In this document: piece by piece, positions 1-6,534 of the stretch | How positions within the stretch are numbered: position 1 is the stretch's first letter | How the letters are laid out: every line of letters begins with the position of its first letter | From: an uncultured Desulfuromonadales bacterium | GTDB taxonomy: Bacteria; Desulfobacterota; Desulfuromonadia; Desulfuromonadales; Geopsychrobacteraceae | Length of the DNA: 9,258 nucleotides | Direction of reading: 5' to 3' | Assembly (NCBI GenBank): GCA_947259685.1 | Contig: CAMYNC010000049.1 | Span: 23,482-32,739, forward strand | Notes under the pieces: model-generated | What the model was told of the DNA's origin: nothing | Database searches by the model: none | The model's input: only the letters and a program-made list of their open reading frames with translations | Made by a program: the position numbers and the translations under genes

Positions 1-8
1 AATATCGC

Positions 9-1523
9 TTAATCAGGCTTTCGCCGCTCAACAAGCAGCAACAGCAACAAGGTACAACCACTAATCAGCAAACAAAAGAGCGCAAACAGATCGCCGAAGC
101 GAGTATATAAGGTCGGTTCACTCCCCAGCCCAACCGAGCCAGTTAAGGCCGCCGCTTCAAAAAGGGGGCCCGCTAACTCGATCTCACCCGAAGGAGCGAT
201 CAGTGCGGAAATTCCGGTGTTGGCTGCCCGAGCAATCCAAATACGGTTTTCGATCGCGCGAAAGCGCGTCATCGCCAAGTGCTGGTAAGGGGCGGAGGAA
301 CGCCCAAACCAGGCATCATTGGTCAGGTTGACCAGCAAGCTGCTCCCCTGCCGGACATAATCGCGCGCCAGCTCTGGGAAAATCGCTTCGTAACAAACCA
401 GCACTCCAAGCTTATGCCCGTTCAGCGGTAGCGGGTTAACCACCCCTGGAGAGAAGTCGCCGACGCCGACCACCAGCTTATTGATAAACGAAAGGATACT
501 GCCGAGGGGTACATATTCACCGAAGGGCACCAGATGGATCTTGTCGGAGCGGCCAAGCTCCCGGCCCTCTGGCGAAAGCAGGAAAGCGCTGTTGAAATAG
601 CGGTATTTTTCGGCAGAGGTCTGCTCGTAGGCCGGACTGCCGACCAGCAAATAACTCTGGGTTTGCAGGGGCACCTGACGAACCTGATCAGCCAGGTCGA
701 AAGGATCCTGCAGAAAAAACGGCGTTGCTGCTTCCGGCCAGATGATCAGCTGCGGACCCTCCTCCGCAGCTGCCAAGGAAAGTTGCTGATATGTTTCGAT
801 GGTCGCCTGGCGATGTTGTGGATTCCATTTGATCGACTGATCAATATTTCCCTGTACCAGCGACAGCAAGAGCTGATCTTCGCGCTGATCGAGCGGCTGC
901 TGCAGTCGCCAGAACCCGTAGCCGAAGTGACTCAAGCAAACCAGCAGAGTGGCCGCAACCCCGAGCCAGGCAATTTTTTGCCGTGGGCAGCGCAAAACCC
1001 AAGCGATGGCACAATTAACCGCCACCAGCAACAAACTGACCCCGTACACCCCGGTGACATCTGCGCTTTGAATCGCAGTACTAAAATTTTGCTGCGAGTA
1101 ACCGAGCAGAGCCCAGGGAAAGCCGGTCAACAGTAAGCCACGGAGATATTCCAAGGCCACCCAGAGGATCGGCAACGTCAGAAGAACAGGTAATTTCAGA
1201 CCAGCTTCCAGCCGACAACTGGCCCAGGTGGCAACCGCGAAAAATCCAGCGAGATAGAGAACCAAGAACAGGTAGGCAAACAGTGAGGGCAGCGGATGCA
1301 GACCACCATAGGTGGTCATGACAATATTCAACCAGTAGAGGACCGCGGAAAAAAACCCGAAACCGGCTGAAAATCCAGCTGCAAAAGGACGCTGCCGCAT
1401 TACCAGCAGCAGCGGAACCAAGGCAATCCAGGCCAGTGGATAAAGGTCCGGGCGGGGAAAAGCTATCGCTAACAGCAGCCCTGAGCCGGCCGAAATCAGG
1501 CAGGTACGATCAAAACGAGGCAT
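9..1523 (-). CDS. lnt: Apolipoprotein N-acyltransferase Lnt
   Basis: Inner-membrane enzyme that transfers a fatty acid from phospholipid to the N-terminal cysteine of apolipoproteins, the last step of lipoprotein maturation. The 504-residue length is normal for the family. Hydrophobic segments fill residues about 10-200 (six or more membrane helices) and one closes the protein at about 477-497. Between them lies a nitrilase-like periplasmic domain, about 219-465. The catalytic triad is visible: Glu264 in IIWPEAATPFF, Lys328 in SDKIHLVPFGEYVP and Cys377 in GVLVCYEAIFPE, matching E267/K335/C387 of E. coli Lnt in order and spacing. The ATG lies 5 nt after the corC stop with no clear Shine-Dalgarno sequence, so translation is probably coupled to corC. 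It is the last visible gene of the operon; only 8 bases follow its TAA stop, so a terminator cannot be assessed. Confidence 0.96.
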   Translation of the reverse strand: MPRFDRTCLISAGSGLLLAIAFPRPDLYPLAWIALVPLLLVMRQRPFAAGFSAGFGFFSAVLYWLNIVMTTYGGLHPLPSLFAYLFLVLYLAGFFAVATWASCRLEAGLKLPVLLTLPILWVALEYLRGLLLTGFPWALLGYSQQNFSTAIQSADVTGVYGVSLLLVAVNCAIAWVLRCPRQKIAWLGVAATLLVCLSHFGYGFWRLQQPLDQREDQLLLSLVQGNIDQSIKWNPQHRQATIETYQQLSLAAAEEGPQLIIWPEAATPFFLQDPFDLADQVRQVPLQTQSYLLVGSPAYEQTSAEKYRYFNSAFLLSPEGRELGRSDKIHLVPFGEYVPLGSILSFINKLVVGVGDFSPGVVNPLPLNGHKLGVLVCYEAIFPELARDYVRQGSSLLVNLTNDAWFGRSSAPYQHLAMTRFRAIENRIWIARAANTGISALIAPSGEIELAGPLFEAAALTGSVGLGSEPTLYTRFGDLFALFCLLISGCTLLLLLLVERRKPD

Positions 1524-1528
1524 GCGAA

Positions 1529-2386
1529 TCAGTTATCGACTGCGGCAGTAGAGTTGTCGTTGGCAATGATTCTCAGTTGGCGAATAGCCCGTTGATCGCC
1601 GAGCACGACCAACATTTCCAGTTCACCGATATTGACCCGTTCACCGGCAGCCGGCACCCGCCCCAGCTGTTCAACCACATAGCCGCCAACGGTGTCGAAT
1701 TTTTCCCGCTCCACGGCAACGTCAAACTGTTCTTCAAAATCTTCAATATTCAAGCGACCGTCGACCAGCACACTGCCGTTCGGTTCTTCGACAATCCATT
1801 CTTCCTCCAGGTCATATTCGTCCTGAATATCGCCGACGATTTCTTCAATCAGGTCCTCAATCGTCACCAGCCCGGAGGTTCCGCCGTATTCATCAATGAT
1901 AATTGCGATATGCACGCGGGTTTCGCGGAACTCTTTGAGCAGCTCACTGACCAGCTTCGATTCCGGGACCAGCAAAGGAGGCCGCAGGACATCTTCGAGG
2001 GGGATATCATCGAGGGGCTGGCCCCAGTAACGGAGCAGATCTTTTGCGTAAATCAGGCCGATAATATTATCGTTATTTTCTCGATAGATCGGAATCCGCG
2101 AGTGCCCAGACTTAAGAATTGCCTTCAGAATATTACTGAGCGGCTGTTCGCAGTCGGCACAGACCATATCGGTCCGCGGGACCATGATTTCGCGGACGAT
2201 GGTTTCATCCAGTTCCAGGATCGACTGGAGCATGCCTCCTTCCTCTTGGTCGATGATCCCCTGCTGCTCAGAAGCATCGATCAGCTCCTGAAGTTCCTCT
2301 TCGGAACTGGCTTGCGGTCGATGCCGGAACAGTTGCCGCAGCCGGGACGACCAGTTTCCGGAATCCTGCGAATTATCGCTTTCCAC
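1529..2386 (-). CDS. corC: CorC/YbeX-type CBS-pair protein
   Basis: Soluble CBS-domain protein of the CorC/YbeX type (the short form without the DUF21 membrane domain). It has been linked to Mg/Co efflux, and YbeX more recently to ribosome metabolism; the exact function here is inferred. Numbered from the GTG: a charged N-terminal region of about 60 residues with EEELQELI and EEGGML; CBS 1 at about 68-122 (IMVPRTDM, HSRIPIY, GLIYAKDLL); CBS 2 at about 130-190 (HIAIIIDEYGGTSGLVTIEDLIEEIVGDI is represented by its DEYGGTSG core); and a C-terminal CorC_HlyC domain at about 205-275 (VDGRLNIEDF, DTVGGYV). Two starts are possible. TTG at 2404 overlaps the ybeY stop (TTGA) but has no Shine-Dalgarno sequence. 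GTG at 2386 has GAGGA 6-7 nt upstream, so I prefer it (285 aa; 291 aa from TTG). The gene lies between ybeY and lnt as in E. coli ybeY-ybeX-lnt. Confidence 0.9.
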   Translation of the reverse strand: MESDNSQDSGNWSSRLRQLFRHRPQASSEEELQELIDASEQQGIIDQEEGGMLQSILELDETIVREIMVPRTDMVCADCEQPLSNILKAILKSGHSRIPIYRENNDNIIGLIYAKDLLRYWGQPLDDIPLEDVLRPPLLVPESKLVSELLKEFRETRVHIAIIIDEYGGTSGLVTIEDLIEEIVGDIQDEYDLEEEWIVEEPNGSVLVDGRLNIEDFEEQFDVAVEREKFDTVGGYVVEQLGRVPAAGERVNIGELEMLVVLGDQRAIRQLRIIANDNSTAAVDN

Positions 2387-2400
2387 GCTTGATCCTCGCT

Positions 2401-2874
2401 TCAATTCGGTACATAGCCATGAGTGGCCAGAAACTCTTGCTTCAACAGATCGAAAACTTCCCGTTCCCGCGCTTCCATCTGCGCTGCCTGTTCAGCTGTG
2501 CCCCGCTCGTGGTCATAACCAATCAGGTGCAAAATACCGTGCAATAACAAAAAAACCAATTCATGTTCAAAAGGGATCCGAGCTTCTGCAGCATCGCTGG
2601 CGGCCCGTTCGGCCGAGATGACCACATCGCCAAGCAAGGTTGGCACCAGCGCCGCCCCCTCGCCCTCCTGCATGGCAAAGGAGATAACATTGGTCGGCCG
2701 ATCCCGCTGCAGATAATCGCGATTAATCTCCTGAATCCCGTTATTATCGAGAATCAGAATCGACAGTTCCGCCTCAGGATATGCCAAGACGTTTAAGATC
2801 TTCTGCGCTATCTTTCGCAGCGGGCGCTTCAGGATCTTTTGTTTCTTCTGGCGGTTCTCGATCTGAATTCTCAT
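2401..2874 (-). CDS. ybeY: Endoribonuclease YbeY (rRNA maturation factor)
   Basis: Small metal-dependent RNase needed for 16S rRNA 3'-end maturation and 70S ribosome quality control. The diagnostic zinc motif H-x3-H-x5-H is intact in HGILHLIGYDHE (His112, His116, His122). The upstream family motif reads RPTNVISFAM, followed by LLGDVVIS. The reading frame stays open to an ATG at 2961 (186 aa), but the family begins with a short beta strand ending in NRQ. MRIQIENRQ therefore places the start at 2874, giving 157 aa, the usual length. The sequence before that ATG (GGGAAAAC) is only a weak ribosome binding site. The first 101 nt overlap the end of pgpH in another frame, which favours translational coupling. 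The TGA stop shares 4 nt with an alternative TTG start of corC. Confidence 0.95.
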   Translation of the reverse strand: MRIQIENRQKKQKILKRPLRKIAQKILNVLAYPEAELSILILDNNGIQEINRDYLQRDRPTNVISFAMQEGEGAALVPTLLGDVVISAERAASDAAEARIPFEHELVFLLLHGILHLIGYDHERGTAEQAAQMEAREREVFDLLKQEFLATHGYVPN

Positions 2875-5185
2875 GTTTTCCCAATGGTTTCTCGAAACTT
2901 GGCTCTTTGTCGCACCGGTCATTTTTTTCCCGAACAATGTGTACCGGCTCCGGGTAATCAACCCGGTGATGGAATGAACCGGCCAGGACCCGGTTGAAGC
3001 TCTTGGCGATCAGATGAAGGTCCTTCAGGGTTAGCTCACACTCATCCAGCTGGCCATCAATAAAAATATTATTAATCAATTTCTGAACCATTCCCTGAAT
3101 CCGCGCCGGAGTCGGGTCCTGCAGGGTCCGGCTGGCCGCCTCAATGGCATCAGCCAGCATGATCAGGGCCGCTTCCCGGGTCTGCGGTTTGGGGCCATGA
3201 TAACGATAATCCCGCTCATCCGGCTGGGGCAGGTCGGCGTCGGTCTGGGTTTTAGCCCGATCATAAAAGAATTTGATCAGCGCGGTGCCATGATGCTGCT
3301 GGATAATATCGATCAACTCGGCACCCAGCCTATGTTCTCGAGCCAGCTCGACGCCATCCTTGACATGCGAGGTCAGAATCAGGCCGCTCATGGATGGGGC
3401 CAGCTTGTCATGTCGATTTCTCTGCCCGCCCGAATTTTCGATGAAATAGAGCGGTTTCTTGACTTTGCCGATGTCGTGGTAATAGGCGGCCACCCGTGCC
3501 AGCAACGGATTGGCACTAATCGCCTCGGCGGCGGACTCGACCAGATTGCCGACCAGAATTGAATGATGATAGGTTCCTGGCGCCTCGACCATCAGTTGCC
3601 GCAAAATCGGCGAGTTCATATTCGCCAGTTCCAGCAGTTTAATGTCGGTGGTGTATTTAAAAAAGGATTCCACCAAGGGGATCGTGCCGTTGACGAAAAC
3701 CGCACTGAGCAGCCCGCCGAATAAACCAAAACAGACTTTCCAGGCCAGTTGCAATTCCAGGCTGCGCCCGGCAAGAAAATGAATCCCGATCAACAGTGCG
3801 GCGTTGGTCAATCCCACCCACATCCCTGCGGTGTAAAGGGAGGTCCGCTCCTGGCATTGGCGCACGCCATTGGCCCCAACCAGGCCACTGGCCAGGGCAT
3901 AAAGTGCCATGAACAGACTGTTGCCGAACAGCACCCCAACCAGCAGACCACAGAGAACTGCGAACAGCAGAGCGATCTCCGAGTTGAGAACGATCCGCAC
4001 CAGCATTGCCCCCATAGCGAAAGGAATCGCGTAGTAATAAGCGGTGGAATCGACATAGGCGAAGGTATTGCCAAGCCCGGTAGCAATGAAAATAGCGACC
4101 TTAATCAACGCAAACAGCGCCAAAAAGACCGCCGACAGAAACAGCAGATCGCGCGAATCGGGACGGAACTTGCGGATGTTCCCTTGGGCGAAGTGAAAGC
4201 CGATATAGATGATCAGCAGAATACAGATCAACAAACCCATCGCCGTCTGTAAACTGCGGTTGTCACGACCGGAGTCGCGGATCGCCCGCAACTTCATAAT
4301 CTGATCGGCCGTCAAGCGTTCTCCCTCGCGGACGATCATCTCACCTTTTTTCACCTGAAAAAGCACCGGCTTGACCTCATTCTTGGCTTGCTGGCGACGC
4401 TTTTCAGTTTCCTGTTGATTGTAAGTCAGGTTGGGGCGCAGCTGCTGTTGGACCAGTTTCAACAGGGTCTGATGCTGCACAGCGTTCAGGTTGGGAATCT
4501 CGCTGAGCAGCTGCTTGGCCTGCTCCAGAGCCTCACTCAGACCGGTCGCTTGAGAAGCACGGTTTTCTTTGAGGGTCTCACCGCCAACCAGTGCCTGGAC
4601 CAGGATGCCACGCTCCTTGTCTGCTTGAAAAACCTGCAGGTTGGCAACAATCGGCTGGTTAAAAACCTTACTGAGTAAATTTCCAGCCAACTCCGAGATC
4701 TGTTGATCGTACGGCAGTTGCAGCAGAGCCTGATATTCGGCGAGGGTCAGCGGCACCCCGAAATCAGACTCCAATTGCGGCAACAACTCCTCCTGCATCG
4801 GCGGCTCAAAGCCGGTCTGTGCATACTGCAGCAAGGTCAGGCCCTGGCGGAGTCGGTCGACCGCTTTGCCACCGGCAGTGGTATCAAAATCGTAGACCGG
4901 CGGTACCGCGGCCCAAGCCTCTTCACGTTTGGCCTCGGTCAGGGGTGTGTCTTCAACCAATAGCTCCCGCGGCGACTTAATATCGCGCGAGGCAATATCG
5001 CCCGGTGAATGATAATCGGGAATAAACCCGCCTTTGGGAACAATAATCAGCGTCAGCAATAAGCCGAGAGCCAGCAGCAGCCAGAAGCCGAAGTTGCCCT
5101 TGCGCCGATTACGCAGACCCTGCATGCCATCACCAATAACCGTCGAACGCCGGCGACGGATTTTTTCCCGCTCTTTTTTCGTCAT
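2774..5185 (-). CDS. pgpH: 7TM-HD cyclic-di-AMP phosphodiesterase, PgpH family
   Basis: Membrane protein of the 7TMR-HD (PgpH/YqfF) family. Characterised members hydrolyse cyclic di-AMP; the substrate here is inferred from the family. Layout of the 803 residues: a basic cytoplasmic start (about 1-30); a membrane anchor (about 32-50); a large extracytoplasmic 7TMR-HDED domain (about 51-310) containing PGDIASRDIKSPREL and KKGEMIVREGERLT; seven membrane helices (about 314-510); and a cytoplasmic HD domain (about 515-750). HD ligands are visible: GTYHHS (His540/541), YYHDIGK (His570-Asp571), SHVKDG (His607), QQHHGT (His631/632) and LADAIEA (Asp679). A charged, Pro/Glu/Lys-rich tail follows residue about 751, and its last 33 residues are encoded within the overlap with ybeY. 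The ATG has a good ribosome binding site (TTGAGGGATT-ATG) and lies 31 nt after phoH. Confidence 0.95.
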   Translation of the reverse strand: MTKKEREKIRRRRSTVIGDGMQGLRNRRKGNFGFWLLLALGLLLTLIIVPKGGFIPDYHSPGDIASRDIKSPRELLVEDTPLTEAKREEAWAAVPPVYDFDTTAGGKAVDRLRQGLTLLQYAQTGFEPPMQEELLPQLESDFGVPLTLAEYQALLQLPYDQQISELAGNLLSKVFNQPIVANLQVFQADKERGILVQALVGGETLKENRASQATGLSEALEQAKQLLSEIPNLNAVQHQTLLKLVQQQLRPNLTYNQQETEKRRQQAKNEVKPVLFQVKKGEMIVREGERLTADQIMKLRAIRDSGRDNRSLQTAMGLLICILLIIYIGFHFAQGNIRKFRPDSRDLLFLSAVFLALFALIKVAIFIATGLGNTFAYVDSTAYYYAIPFAMGAMLVRIVLNSEIALLFAVLCGLLVGVLFGNSLFMALYALASGLVGANGVRQCQERTSLYTAGMWVGLTNAALLIGIHFLAGRSLELQLAWKVCFGLFGGLLSAVFVNGTIPLVESFFKYTTDIKLLELANMNSPILRQLMVEAPGTYHHSILVGNLVESAAEAISANPLLARVAAYYHDIGKVKKPLYFIENSGGQRNRHDKLAPSMSGLILTSHVKDGVELAREHRLGAELIDIIQQHHGTALIKFFYDRAKTQTDADLPQPDERDYRYHGPKPQTREAALIMLADAIEAASRTLQDPTPARIQGMVQKLINNIFIDGQLDECELTLKDLHLIAKSFNRVLAGSFHHRVDYPEPVHIVREKNDRCDKEPSFEKPLGKHENSDREPPEETKDPEAPAAKDSAEDLKRLGIS

Positions 5186-5199
5186 AATCCCTCAAGTCC

Positions 5200-5213
5200 C
5201 GATTTAAAAATCG
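5200..5213. repeat. Short inverted repeat between phoH and pgpH
   Basis: CGATTT, two bases, AAATCG form a perfect 6-bp palindromic arm pair in the 31-nt gap between the phoH stop and the pgpH ribosome binding site. It is too AT-rich and short to be a terminator. It might slightly influence mRNA processing, but it may also be chance. Confidence 0.3.
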
Positions 5214-5216
5214 AAA

Positions 5217-6203
5217 CTAGCCTAGCCCCCGACGTCCAGACTTGAGCACCCGACGTTCGGCAATCTGGTAGGCCTGGACAATTGACTGCACAATCGGATG
5301 CCGCACCACATCAACATCAGTAAACTGGCTGAAAGCGATGCCAGGCACCCCTTCGAGGACCTCCATCGCATGCAGCAACCCCGAGTGTGCATCACGCGGC
5401 AGATCGATCTGGGTGACATCACCGGTGACAACCGCCCGGCTGCCGAAGCCGAGTCGGGTGAGAAACATCTTCATCTGCTCGGCGGTAGTATTTTGCGCTT
5501 CGTCCAGAATCACAAAAGCATCGTTAAGCGTTCGCCCACGCATAAAAGCCAAGGGTGCCACCTCGACAACCCCGGTATCGACCAGGTTGCGGGCTTTTTC
5601 CAATTCGATCATATCGTAGAGCGCATCATAGAGCGGTCGTAAATAGGGATTGACCTTTTCCGCCAGATCACCAGGCAAAAAGCCGAGCTTCTCACCCGCC
5701 TCGACCGCCGGGCGCACCAGCATGATACGACTGACCTCTTTGCGCATCAGGGCGGCAACGCCCATCGCCATCGCCAAATAGGTTTTTCCGGTGCCCGCCG
5801 GACCGATACCGAAAACCACGTGGTTCTGACGGATGTTGTCGATATAGGTTTTTTGCGCCAGGCTTTTCGGTGCAATGATTTTCTTGCGGGCCGAAACAAA
5901 AACCGTGTCGAAAAAGATATCTTTGAGGTTGGTCGTCGAATCGCTGGAAAGAATCCGGATGGCATAATCAATGTCGGCCGGATAGAGCGGCATTCCCTCG
6001 CGCAGCAAAGCACAGAGTTCTTCTAGCAAGCGAACCGCAATCTGGACCTGTGGCTCTTCCCCAGACAGGTGAAGACAGGTCCCCTTGCTGCCGAGACGAA
6101 CACCAAGCTTTTTTTCGATCAGCTTGAGATGCTGGTTCTGCTGGCCAAACAGTTGGGCAGCCAGCACAGCATCTTCAACCTCGAACAGTTCGCGAGGACT
6201 CAT
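5217..6203 (-). CDS. phoH: PhoH-like ATPase (YbeZ)
   Basis: Cytoplasmic P-loop NTPase of the PhoH/YbeZ family. It is thought to act on RNA, probably as a helicase-like partner of YbeY; the precise activity is not settled. It is 328 aa, normal for the family. The N-terminal region, about 1-70, is KH-like (QHLKLIEKKLGVRL, then HLSGEEPQVQIAVRLL). The ATPase core has Walker A GPAGTGKT (134-141) and Walker B VILDEAQN (231-238, Asp234/Glu235), plus LVRPAVEAGEKLGFLPGD and VTGDVTQIDLP, both typical of PhoH. The ATG at 6203 is the first start after an in-frame stop (TAA at 6222-6224). Its ribosome binding site is poor: AGG lies about 11 nt upstream. It is the first gene of the operon, and its promoter should lie in the 331-nt divergent region. 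Confidence 0.96.
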   Translation of the reverse strand: MSPRELFEVEDAVLAAQLFGQQNQHLKLIEKKLGVRLGSKGTCLHLSGEEPQVQIAVRLLEELCALLREGMPLYPADIDYAIRILSSDSTTNLKDIFFDTVFVSARKKIIAPKSLAQKTYIDNIRQNHVVFGIGPAGTGKTYLAMAMGVAALMRKEVSRIMLVRPAVEAGEKLGFLPGDLAEKVNPYLRPLYDALYDMIELEKARNLVDTGVVEVAPLAFMRGRTLNDAFVILDEAQNTTAEQMKMFLTRLGFGSRAVVTGDVTQIDLPRDAHSGLLHAMEVLEGVPGIAFSQFTDVDVVRHPIVQSIVQAYQIAERRVLKSGRRGLG

Positions 6204-6326
6204 AAATGATATGTACCTGATTTAAGCATGAATTCACGGTCCAAACCCTAGCACCAAAAGTCTCTCATTGCAAGATGCTGCAGAGGCAAGTGCTTCAGCC
6301 TCAGCCTAATGGTGTTTTTTGCTATA

Positions 6327-6337
6327 ACCTGACTCCG
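6327..6337 (-). promoter_or_regulatory. Inverted-repeat copy with possible phoH -10
   Basis: On the minus strand this reads CGGAGTCAGGT and runs directly into TTATAGC, so a -10-like TATAGC (6321-6326) or TTATAG faces phoH, about 115 nt from its start codon. The identical 11-mer occurs on the plus strand at 6477-6487. No acceptable -35 lies 16-18 nt upstream. The exact repeat is seen directly; the promoter or operator role is inferred from its position. Confidence 0.35.
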
Positions 6338-6476
6338 CGAGTAGCCCTGGCCAAGAGCACAAGTCATTGAATTGTCTGCGCACTCCAATAATCGCCGCTG
6401 AACCTTAGGGAGCAACGAAGATTTTGTTTTACTCATTCAATCCAAACACTTACAATCTGCATCCACCGTTTACCCA

Positions 6477-6492
6477 CGGAGTCAGGTATAAT
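6477..6492 (+). promoter_or_regulatory. Probable promoter -10 (TATAAT) with CGGAGTCAGGT element
   Basis: A perfect sigma-70 -10 hexamer TATAAT lies at 6487-6492, predicting transcription from about 6499 and a leader of about 36 nt to the TTG start at 6535. Immediately upstream is CGGAGTCAGG(T), repeated in inverted orientation at 6327-6337. No good -35 exists at 16-18 nt spacing; TTTACC at 6469-6474 is only 12 nt away. The promoter may therefore depend on an activator that binds the repeated element. The -10 box is convincing; the regulation is a guess. Confidence 0.5.
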
Positions 6493-6525
6493 AAAATCCG
6501 GCAACGAACCTAGACCACTTTTTTT

Positions 6526-6530
6526 GGGGG
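6526..6530 (+). promoter_or_regulatory. G5 ribosome binding site deciding a TTG start
   Basis: A run of seven T (6519-6525) is followed by five G, then CCAC and the TTG at 6535. The G run is the only Shine-Dalgarno-like element here, with a short spacing of 4-5 nt. The frame has a TAG at 6511-6513 just upstream. The next in-frame ATG comes only after the conserved N-terminal region, so TTG is the best start. Confidence 0.5.
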
Positions 6531-6534
6531 CCAC

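Larger units (their letters stand above)
6204..6534. other. Divergent intergenic region (phoH operon / HEAT gene)
   Basis: This 331-nt region separates the leftward phoH operon from the rightward HEAT-repeat gene and must hold both promoters. It contains a strong TATAAT at 6487-6492 for the rightward genes and an 11-bp inverted repeat (6327-6337 and 6477-6487). An imperfect hairpin lies at about 6277-6305 (GAGGC/GCCTC arms with an AAGTGCTTCA loop), which would fall in the phoH leader RNA if transcription starts near 6315. A 62-codon minus-strand frame at 6248-6436 has no family match I can defend. No tRNA, riboswitch or factor-independent terminator was recognised. Confidence 0.6.

Noticed and set aside
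534..1136. 200-codon plus-strand open frame opposite lnt
   Set aside because: It lies wholly antisense to a clear lnt gene, shows no recognisable family, and has no ribosome binding site context; it is a shadow of the coding strand.
1436..2392. 318-codon plus-strand open frame opposite corC
   Set aside because: Antisense to the CBS-domain gene, whose motifs are unmistakable; its composition (rich in F, D, N, Q, H) is typical of a reverse-strand shadow.
2875..2961. N-terminally extended YbeY from ATG at 2961 or 2922
   Set aside because: The family begins at the strand ending in NRQ, reached from the ATG at 2874. The extension falls in pgpH coding sequence and has no family counterpart.
6277..6320. 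Hairpin (GAGGC/GCCTC) followed by T6 as a factor-independent terminator on the plus strand
   Set aside because: The stem is only about 5 bp with mismatches, the loop is 10 nt, the T run begins about 9 nt after the stem, and no plus-strand gene precedes it.
6311..6322. Sigma-54 promoter-like TGG...TTGCT on the plus strand
   Set aside because: The GG and GC elements are separated by 8 bases rather than the 10 required for sigma-54 recognition.
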